A model generated the notes under the pieces. That model searched no databases, was not told where the DNA came from, and saw only the letters and a program-made list of their open reading frames with translations. A program made the translations under genes and the position numbers. Positions 57,559 through 64,000 of a DNA stretch of 64,000 nt are shown here, one piece after another. The DNA is from Delftia tsuruhatensis (lineage in GTDB: Bacteria; Pseudomonadota; Gammaproteobacteria; Burkholderiales; Burkholderiaceae_C): positions 1,468,501 through 1,532,500 of the forward strand of contig NZ_LR813084.1 in assembly GCF_903815225.1 (NCBI RefSeq), read 5' to 3'. Positions within the stretch are counted from its first letter, which is position 1; every line of letters begins with the position of its first letter.

Positions 57559-59367
57559 ATGAACCACATCAGAAATTTTTCCATCATTGCGCACATTGAC
57601 CATGGCAAGTCGACGCTGGCCGACCGCCTGATCCAGCGTTGCGGGGGCCTGGCCGAGCGCGACATGGAGGCCCAGGTGCTGGACTCGATGGACATCGAGA
57701 AAGAGCGCGGCATCACCATCAAGGCGCAGACTGCCGCCTTGCAATACAAGGCCAAGGATGGTCAGGTCTACAACCTCAACCTGATCGACACACCCGGCCA
57801 TGTGGACTTCTCGTATGAAGTCTCGCGCTCGCTGTCCGCCTGCGAAGGCGCGCTGCTGGTGGTCGATGCCTCGCAGGGCGTGGAAGCCCAGACCGTGGCC
57901 AACTGCTACACCGCGCTGGACCTGGGCGTGGAGGTGATGGCCGTGCTCAACAAGATGGACCTGCCTCAGGCCGATCCGGACAATGCCAAGGCCGAGATCG
58001 AGGACGTGATCGGCATCGACGCCAGCGACGCCATTCCCTGCTCGGCCAAGACGGGCATGGGCATCGACGAGATCCTGGAGGCCGTGGTCGCCAAGGTGCC
58101 GCCGCCCAAGGGCGACCCGGGCGGTCCGCTGCGCGCGATGATCATCGACAGCTGGTTCGACACCTACGTGGGCGTCGTGATGCTGGTGCGGGTCGTGGAC
58201 GGCGAGCTCAAGAAGGGCGAGCGCTTCAAGATGATGGCCACGGGCGCGGCCTACGAGGCCAACAACCTGGGTGTCTTCACGCCGGCCGATGTGCCGCGCG
58301 ATGCGCTGCGCGCGGGCGAGGTGGGCTACATCATCGCGGGCATCAAGGAGCTCAAGGCCGCCAAGGTGGGCGACACCATCACGCTGGAAAAGAAGCTGCC
58401 CAACAATCTGGGCCCGGCCAGCGAGGCGCTGCCCGGCTTCAAGGAGATCAAGCCCCAGGTGTTCGCAGGCCTGTATCCGACCGAGGCCAGCGAGTACGAC
58501 CAGTTGCGCGATGCGCTGGAGAAGCTGCAGCTCAACGATTCGTCGCTGCAGTTCGAGCCGGAAGTGTCCCAGGCGCTGGGCTTCGGCTTCCGCTGCGGCT
58601 TCCTGGGACTGCTGCACATGGAGATCGTGCAGGAACGCCTGGAGCGCGAGTTCGACCAGGACCTGATCACCACGGCGCCCAGCGTGGTCTACGAAGTCGT
58701 CAAGGGCGATGGCGAGGTGATCCAGGTCGAGAACCCCTCCAAGATGCCCGAGGCCGGCCGCATCCAGGAGGTGCGCGAGCCCATCGTGACCGTGCACCTG
58801 TACATGCCCCAGGACTATGTGGGCCCGGTGATGACGCTGGCCAACCAGAAGCGCGGCGTCCAGATCAACATGCAGTACCACGGCCGTCAGGTGATGCTCA
58901 CCTATGAGATGCCGCTGGGCGAGATCGTGCTGGACTTCTTCGACAAGCTCAAGTCGGTCTCGCGCGGCTATGCCTCCATGGACTACGAGTTCAAGGAGTA
59001 CCGCGCCTCCGATGTGGTGAAGGTGGACATCCTGCTCAACGGCGAGAAGGTCGATGCGCTGTCCATCATCGTGCACCGCTCCCAGGCCACGTTCCGCGGC
59101 CGCGCCGTGGTGTCCAAGATGCGCGAGATCATCAGCCGCCAGATGTTCGACGTGGCCATCCAGGCCGCGATCGGTGCCAACATCATCGCGCGCGAAACCG
59201 TCAAGGCCATGCGCAAGAACGTGCTGGCCAAGTGCTATGGCGGTGACATCACCCGCAAGCGCAAGCTGCTGGAAAAGCAGAAGGCCGGCAAGAAGCGGAT
59301 GAAGCAGATCGGGTCGGTGGAAGTGCCCCAGGAAGCCTTCCTGGCCATCTTGCAAGTGGAGGATTGA
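57559..59367 (+). CDS. lepA: Elongation factor 4 (LepA)
   Basis: 602 residues. Ribosome-associated translational GTPase. G motifs [33 protein letters not shown] and SAKTGMG are present; EF-G-like domains and the LepA-specific C-terminal domain (SYFNGDIT-like [17 protein letters not shown]) follow. The ATG at 57559 is used. Its stop shares one base with the lepB start, making lepA the head of lepA-lepB-DUF4845-rnc-era-recO-pdxJ. Confidence 0.98.
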   Translation: MNHIRNFSIIAHIDHGKSTLADRLIQRCGGLAERDMEAQVLDSMDIEKERGITIKAQTAALQYKAKDGQVYNLNLIDTPGHVDFSYEVSRSLSACEGALLVVDASQGVEAQTVANCYTALDLGVEVMAVLNKMDLPQADPDNAKAEIEDVIGIDASDAIPCSAKTGMGIDEILEAVVAKVPPPKGDPGGPLRAMIIDSWFDTYVGVVMLVRVVDGELKKGERFKMMATGAAYEANNLGVFTPADVPRDALRAGEVGYIIAGIKELKAAKVGDTITLEKKLPNNLGPASEALPGFKEIKPQVFAGLYPTEASEYDQLRDALEKLQLNDSSLQFEPEVSQALGFGFRCGFLGLLHMEIVQERLEREFDQDLITTAPSVVYEVVKGDGEVIQVENPSKMPEAGRIQEVREPIVTVHLYMPQDYVGPVMTLANQKRGVQINMQYHGRQVMLTYEMPLGEIVLDFFDKLKSVSRGYASMDYEFKEYRASDVVKVDILLNGEKVDALSIIVHRSQATFRGRAVVSKMREIISRQMFDVAIQAAIGANIIARETVKAMRKNVLAKCYGGDITRKRKLLEKQKAGKKRMKQIGSVEVPQEAFLAILQVED

Positions 59368-60344
59368 TGCAAGCCATGCAATGGATTACGGCCGCCGTGC
59401 TGGCGGCATTCGTGGGCTACATCGGCGCCTGGTACACAGGGGTCATCGAAGGCAACTTCGCGCTGCTGCTGTTCCTGGCCACCGTGGTCACCGGGGTGTA
59501 CTGGGCTGCCGAGCGCCTCTACTTCCTGCCGGGCCGCCGCCGCGCTGCCCAGGCGCTGGAGCAGGCCGCCGTGGCGCGCCGCGCGGAGCTCGACCGCATG
59601 GGCATCGCCAAGACCGATATCGAGGTATCGGACGAGGCCAAGGGCCGCATCCTCATGCAGCCATGGTGGCTGGACTGGACTGCGGGCCTGTTCCCCGTGA
59701 TCGCCATCGTCTTCGTGCTGCGCTCCTTCCTGTTCGAGCCGTTCAAGATCCCGTCGGGCTCCATGATCCCGACGCTGCTGGTGGGGGACCTGATCCTGGT
59801 GAACAAGTTCACCTACGGCCTGCGCCTTCCCGTGGTCAATACCAAGCTGACCGAAGGCACGCCCCTGCAGCGTGGCGATGTGGTGGTCTTTCGCTACCCG
59901 CCGCAGCCCAGCCTGGACTACATCAAGCGCGTGGTGGGGCTGCCCGGCGACGAAGTGGCCTATCTGAACAAGCGCCTGACCATCAACGGCAAGCCGGTGG
60001 CGACCACCGAGCTGCCGGACTTCTTCGACAAGGACGCGATGCGCTACTTCAAGCAGTACGAGGAGACGCTGGGCGACAAGCCGCACCGCATGATCGTGAA
60101 CCAGGATGTCCCCGCCTTCGTGCAAGGGGCCAGCGGCTTCGAATTCCGGGACAATTGCCGCTATAGCGTCGAGGGGGTCACCTGCAAGGTGCCTGAAGGG
60201 CAGTATTTCATGATGGGCGACAACCGGGATAATTCGCTCGATTCCCGCTACTGGGGCTTCGTGCCCGACAGGAACATTGTCGGCAAGGCCTTCTTCGTGT
60301 GGATGAACTTCGGGGATATCAAGCGCATCGGCAGCTTCCATTGA
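59367..60344 (+). CDS. lepB: Signal peptidase I
   Basis: 325 residues. Inner-membrane serine protease that cleaves Sec and Tat signal peptides. Two N-terminal membrane segments and a third at 105-120 are followed by the Ser-Lys dyad: Ser132 in PSGSMIPTLL and Lys187 in LDYIKRVVGLPGD. MGDNRDNSLDSRYWGFV is the family box E. ATG overlaps the lepA stop by one base. Confidence 0.97.
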   Translation: MQAMQWITAAVLAAFVGYIGAWYTGVIEGNFALLLFLATVVTGVYWAAERLYFLPGRRRAAQALEQAAVARRAELDRMGIAKTDIEVSDEAKGRILMQPWWLDWTAGLFPVIAIVFVLRSFLFEPFKIPSGSMIPTLLVGDLILVNKFTYGLRLPVVNTKLTEGTPLQRGDVVVFRYPPQPSLDYIKRVVGLPGDEVAYLNKRLTINGKPVATTELPDFFDKDAMRYFKQYEETLGDKPHRMIVNQDVPAFVQGASGFEFRDNCRYSVEGVTCKVPEGQYFMMGDNRDNSLDSRYWGFVPDRNIVGKAFFVWMNFGDIKRIGSFH

Positions 60345-60414
60345 TCAGATGCATGCCTGCGGCCGGAATTTGCGCAGGCATGCGCGAGGGACTCGCATCG
60401 GAGGAGGAAAAAGC

Positions 60415-60777
60415 ATGTTGACATCCAGCAATCGGCGTTCGCGCCAGCGCGGCCTGTCCTTTCTGGGATTGGTGTTTTTCGTGGCCCTGGCCGTGGCCGT
60501 GGTGGCCGTCGGCGCACAATCCGTTCCCGTCTTCCTGGAATACCAGGCCATCACCAAGGCGGCCAACAAGGCTGCGCGCGAGGGTAATTCCGTGGCCGAG
60601 GTGAAGGCCAGTTTCAATCGATCTGCGGCCATTGACGATTTCACTTCTGTCACGGCCGATGGCCTGGAGGTGACCAAGATCAATGACCGTGTAGCCGTGG
60701 GCTTCGAATATTCGCGCGAGATCCATCTCGTGGGCCCGGCGTATCTGACCTATCGTTTTAAGAAGCAGACCCAATAG
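60415..60777 (+). CDS. DUF4845 single-pass membrane protein
   Basis: 120 residues from the ATG at 60415, with GAGGAGGAA upstream. One membrane helix near the N-terminus after a basic RQRGLSFLGLVFF start, resembling a type IV pilin-like leader, then a short periplasmic domain with the DUF4845 pattern (SVPVFLEYQAITKAANKAA). It lies between lepB and rnc in most betaproteobacteria. Function unknown. Confidence 0.85.
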   Translation: MLTSSNRRSRQRGLSFLGLVFFVALAVAVVAVGAQSVPVFLEYQAITKAANKAAREGNSVAEVKASFNRSAAIDDFTSVTADGLEVTKINDRVAVGFEYSREIHLVGPAYLTYRFKKQTQ

Positions 60778-61461
60778 GTGCCTCCCCTACTGAATGCGCT
60801 GCAGCAGCGGCTGCAGCACCAATTCGCCGAGCCTGCGCTGCTCCAGCGTGCCATCACGCACCGCAGCTTCTCGGCAGACAACAACGAGCGCCTGGAGTTT
60901 CTGGGTGACTCGGTGCTCAATCTTGCCATTTCCAGCCTGCTCTACCAGCGGCTCAGCTCCCTGCCCGAAGGCGACCTCTCGCGGGTGCGTGCCAATCTCG
61001 TCAAGGAAGGCACGCTGCACCAGATCGCGTTGAAGCTGCTGCTGCCCGATCTGCTTCGTCTGGGCGAGGGCGAGTCCAAATCCGGCGGCAAGCAGCGTCC
61101 CTCCATCCTGGCCGATGCGGTCGAGGCCCTGATCGGCGCCGTCTATCTGGATGCCGGCTACGCTGCGGGCGAAAAGGTGGTCCATCATCTTTTCCAGGGT
61201 GTGGACATCAACCCCCACATGCGCGCGGCACAAAAGGATGCGAAGACGGCCTTGCAGGAGTGGCTGCAGGGACAACGCATGAAACTGCCGCAGTACGAGG
61301 TGGTGGCCACCACGGGCGCAGCCCATCGCCAGACCTTCGAGGTGGCCTGCGAGATTGCGCAGCTGCAGCTCCAGGCCCGGGGAACGGGCGCCTCCCGCAG
61401 GGCGGCCGAGCAGGCAGCAGCTGCCGCCATGCTGGAACTACTGAAAGCAAGACACCCATGA
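60778..61461 (+). CDS. rnc: Ribonuclease III
   Basis: 227 residues from a GTG immediately after the preceding stop codon. Cleaves double-stranded RNA in rRNA and mRNA processing. Catalytic signature [12 protein letters not shown] (Glu40, Asp44) and [14 protein letters not shown]-terminal dsRNA-binding domain from about 155 ([13 protein letters not shown] to [16 protein letters not shown]). Ends in a 4-bp ATGA overlap with era. Confidence 0.97.
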   Translation: MPPLLNALQQRLQHQFAEPALLQRAITHRSFSADNNERLEFLGDSVLNLAISSLLYQRLSSLPEGDLSRVRANLVKEGTLHQIALKLLLPDLLRLGEGESKSGGKQRPSILADAVEALIGAVYLDAGYAAGEKVVHHLFQGVDINPHMRAAQKDAKTALQEWLQGQRMKLPQYEVVATTGAAHRQTFEVACEIAQLQLQARGTGASRRAAEQAAAAAMLELLKARHP

Positions 61462-62492
61462 ACCAAGACAAGTCCCCGGCGCCGGCACAGACCGCCGCTG
61501 AACTCGAAGCCCTGCTGGCTGCGGCCAAACCGGGTGCCGGCACTGCGCGTTCGGCCTCGGCACCGGCTGAAGGCGAGGCTCCCGAGGTGCCGGCGGGCCC
61601 GCAGCGCTGCGGCCTGATCGCCATCGTCGGCAAGCCCAACGTCGGCAAGTCCACGCTGATGAATGCGCTGGTGGGCCAGAAGATCAGCATTACCTCGCGC
61701 AAGGCGCAGACCACGCGCCATCGCATCACGGGTATCCGTTCACGCGCGGCCACGCAGTTCGTCTTCGTCGACACGCCTGGCTTTCAGACCAAGCACAGCA
61801 CGGCGCTCAACAAGTCCCTCAACAAGACGGTGATGGGCGCCATCGGCGATGTGGACCTGATCCTGTTCGTCGTCGAGGCGGGCCAGTTCACGCTGGCCGA
61901 TGCCAAGGTACTGTCCTTGTTCAAGCCCGGAATTCCGACACTGCTGATCGCCAACAAGCTCGATACCGTGGGCCGCCGCGCCGAGATCGCTCCCTGGCTC
62001 AAGGGCATGCAGGAGCGCCATCCGTTCGCGGAATTCGTTCCCATGTCGGCCAAGAACAAGGGCGACATCGAGCGCCTGTTCGGCATCTGCGAGAAATACC
62101 TGCCCGAGCAGCCCTGGATGTACGCCGAGGACGAGCTGACGGACCGCAGCGAGCGCTTCCTGGCCTCCGAAACCGTGCGCGAGAAACTGTTCCGCTTCAC
62201 GGGCGACGAACTGCCCTATACCTCCACGGTGGTGATCGACAAGTTCGAGGAAGAGGCCAGCAAGCAGCACAAGCGCTTCATCCGCGTGGCGGCCACCATC
62301 GTCGTCGAGCGCGATGGCCACAAGGCCATGGTCATCGGGGAGAAGGGCGAGCGCCTCAAGCGCATCAGTACCGAGGCCCGCCAGGAGCTGGAGAAGCTCA
62401 TGGATGCCAAGGTCTTCCTGGAAGTCTGGGTCAAGGTACGATCCGGCTGGGCCGATGACGAGGCCCGCGTGCGCTCCTTCGGCTACGAGTGA
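61458..62492 (+). CDS. era: GTPase Era
   Basis: 344 residues from the ATG at 61458, which overlaps rnc. Binds the 16S rRNA 3' end during 30S assembly. G1 GKPNVGKST (58-66), G3 DTPG, G4 NKLD, G5 SAK; C-terminal KH domain [22 protein letters not shown]. The N-terminus carries an extra Ala/Pro-rich stretch of about 50 residues compared with E. coli Era. Confidence 0.97.
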   Translation: MNQDKSPAPAQTAAELEALLAAAKPGAGTARSASAPAEGEAPEVPAGPQRCGLIAIVGKPNVGKSTLMNALVGQKISITSRKAQTTRHRITGIRSRAATQFVFVDTPGFQTKHSTALNKSLNKTVMGAIGDVDLILFVVEAGQFTLADAKVLSLFKPGIPTLLIANKLDTVGRRAEIAPWLKGMQERHPFAEFVPMSAKNKGDIERLFGICEKYLPEQPWMYAEDELTDRSERFLASETVREKLFRFTGDELPYTSTVVIDKFEEEASKQHKRFIRVAATIVVERDGHKAMVIGEKGERLKRISTEARQELEKLMDAKVFLEVWVKVRSGWADDEARVRSFGYE

Positions 62493-62519
62493 ACCGACTC
62501 ATCCTGCTCGCCCGCAACC

Positions 62520-63290
62520 ATGGCTAGCGCCAAACGTGTCTCGGAGGAGCCGGCCTTCGTGCTGCACAGCTATGACTGGAGCGAGTCCAGCCTGATCCTC
62601 GAGGTCTTCACGCGGCACCGGGGGCGCGTGGCGCTGGCGGCCAAGGGGGTCAAGCGCCCGACCTCGAACTTCCGCCCGGTGCTGCTGCCACTGCAGCCGC
62701 TGCGCCTGAGCTACACCCTGGGCGGTGAGGGCAATGCCGAGATCCACACCCTCAAGGGGGCCGAGTGGGTGGGGGGGCATGTCATGCCCCAGGGGGATGC
62801 CCTGCTGTCCGGCCTGTACCTCAACGAGCTGTTGATGCGGCTGCTGGCGCGCGACGATCCCTATGCGGCCCTGTTCGATATCTATGCCGGCGTGGTCCGC
62901 GTGCTGGCGGGCCAGCATGGCGATGCCATCGAGCCCGTGCTGCGCACCTTCGAGCTGCTGCTGCTGCGTGAGCTGGGCCATCTGCCGGCCCTGAGCGAGG
63001 AAAGCGCGACGCTGGCACCACTGGCCGCGGGCCGCTGCTATGCGCTGGTGGCGGAGGGGGGGCTGCGGCCTGCACTCCAGGGCGAGCGCGCCGTGCTGGA
63101 CGCGCAGCAATGGCTGGCCCTGGAGGATGCACTGCAGGCCCGCCAGGCCTTCAACGCCACGCTGCATGTGGCGGCCCGCCCCGAGCTGGCGCTGGCCCTC
63201 AAGCCCCAGTTGAGGGCCCTGCTGCAATACCATTGCGGCAGTCCCATGCTGCGCACCCGCCAGTTGATGATGGATCTGCAATCCCTATGA
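62520..63290 (+). CDS. recO: DNA repair protein RecO
   Basis: 256 residues. RecFOR component that loads RecA and anneals strands. N-terminal OB fold ([31 protein letters not shown]) and helical C-terminal part; no four-Cys zinc finger is present, as in other proteobacteria. Starts 27 bp after era and overlaps pdxJ by 4 bp. Confidence 0.93.
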   Translation: MASAKRVSEEPAFVLHSYDWSESSLILEVFTRHRGRVALAAKGVKRPTSNFRPVLLPLQPLRLSYTLGGEGNAEIHTLKGAEWVGGHVMPQGDALLSGLYLNELLMRLLARDDPYAALFDIYAGVVRVLAGQHGDAIEPVLRTFELLLLRELGHLPALSEESATLAPLAAGRCYALVAEGGLRPALQGERAVLDAQQWLALEDALQARQAFNATLHVAARPELALALKPQLRALLQYHCGSPMLRTRQLMMDLQSL

Positions 63291-64000
63291 ATCCTCCCCA
63301 TGCTTCCCAGCGCACGGCGCTGTCGGTCAATGTCAACAAGGTTGCGCTGCTGCGCAATACGCGCCATCTGGGCATTCCCAGCGTGACGCGCGCCGCCAGG
63401 ATCTGCCTGGAGGCGGGTGCCCAGGGCATCACCATCCACCCGCGTCCCGACCAGCGCCATATCCGCGGCGAGGACGTGTACGAGTTGCAGACGCTGATGG
63501 CACAGTGGCCGCAGGCCGAGTTCAACATCGAGGGCAACCCGACGCAGAACCTGATGGACTTCATCCGCGACACGCGCCCGCACCAGGCGACCTTCGTGCC
63601 CGACAGCGAGGACCAGTTCACCAGCGACCATGGCTGGAATTTTCCTCAGGATGCCGAGCGCCTGAAGCCTTTGATCGACGAGTGCCGCCAGCTCGGCGTG
63701 CGGGTGAGCCTGTTCATGGATCCGGTGCCCGGACAGATGGCTGCGGCGCGTGCCGTGGGCGCTGACCGGGTCGAGCTGTATACCGAGCCCTATGCGGCGG
63801 CCTGGGGTACGCACGCACAGGAAGCCCAGTTGCAGGCCTATGCCGCGGCCGCCCGGGCGGCGCTCGATGCCGGCCTGGGCATCAACGCCGGGCATGACCT
63901 GAACCGCGACAACCTCGCCGCCTTCGTGGCGCGCGTGCCAGGCCTGCTGGAAGTCTCGATCGGCCACGCGCTGATCGCCGATGCGCTGGAACTGGGCTAT
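63287..64000 (+). CDS. pdxJ: Pyridoxine 5'-phosphate synthase (partial, runs off the right edge)
   Basis: First 238 codons. Forms pyridoxine 5'-phosphate from 1-deoxyxylulose 5-phosphate and aminoacetone phosphate. The TIM-barrel shows [15 protein letters not shown], the catalytic region [42 protein letters not shown] and [12 protein letters not shown]. The start overlaps recO (ATGA). Standard last gene but one of this operon, with acpS expected next outside the window. Confidence 0.96.
   Translation, partial: MNPPHASQRTALSVNVNKVALLRNTRHLGIPSVTRAARICLEAGAQGITIHPRPDQRHIRGEDVYELQTLMAQWPQAEFNIEGNPTQNLMDFIRDTRPHQATFVPDSEDQFTSDHGWNFPQDAERLKPLIDECRQLGVRVSLFMDPVPGQMAAARAVGADRVELYTEPYAAAWGTHAQEAQLQAYAAAARAALDAGLGINAGHDLNRDNLAAFVARVPGLLEVSIGHALIADALELGY

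Overview
The window is GC-rich chromosomal DNA from a betaproteobacterium, most likely a member of the Comamonadaceae (Delftia/Comamonas/Acidovorax type). This rests on the gene orders, a DinB of the type I associate with this family, solitary Bug-family binding proteins, and one copy of an intergenic palindromic element I recall from this family. It is ordinary genome backbone: I see no rRNA, tRNA, CRISPR array, prophage, insertion sequence or plasmid functions. Species assignment is inference.

Left third (1-34 kb), mostly accessory and metabolic. A NarL-type sensor kinase runs off the left edge. After a 644-bp lower-GC intergenic region comes a two-gene unit: an exported RidA-family lipoprotein and an exported PLP-dependent class V aminotransferase-like lipoprotein with a Tat signal. 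An AlgZ/AlgR-like two-component pair lies divergent to argH, as in Pseudomonas. Then come a solitary Bug binding protein, a 2018-residue thioester alpha-2-macroglobulin, an interloper block (DUF2867, small membrane protein, BetT-type BCCT transporter, VOC protein, a broken endonuclease/phosphatase-family gene, HdeD), and pbpC. A TetR gene with a clear operator faces a second Bug protein plus a cupin. A MarR-GNAT fusion, lldP/lldD for lactate, leuA with a possible attenuator leader, an AraC regulator, an EamA transporter and SOS-controlled dinB follow.

Middle (34-46 kb): an Aer-like chemoreceptor, queF, a prolyl-4-hydroxylase-like dioxygenase, yaaA, and rne divergent from rluC across a long leader, followed by a HAD hydrolase, a Rieske protein and sppA.

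Right third (45-64 kb), housekeeping operons in conserved order: RsmI-like methylase and maf (minus strand), then yceD-rpmF-plsX-fabH-fabD-fabG-acpP-fabF (fatty acid synthesis), a small membrane gene, rpoE-rseA-degP (envelope stress, with a textbook sigma-E promoter in front of degP), and lepA-lepB-DUF4845-rnc-era-recO-pdxJ, the last cut by the right edge.

The observations I find most worth following are the exported RidA/PLP-enzyme pair (a possible periplasmic imine-damage-control module), the promoter-terminator unit ahead of lepA, the candidate leuA leader, and the sigma-E promoter/hairpin region between rseA and degP where rseB is missing.
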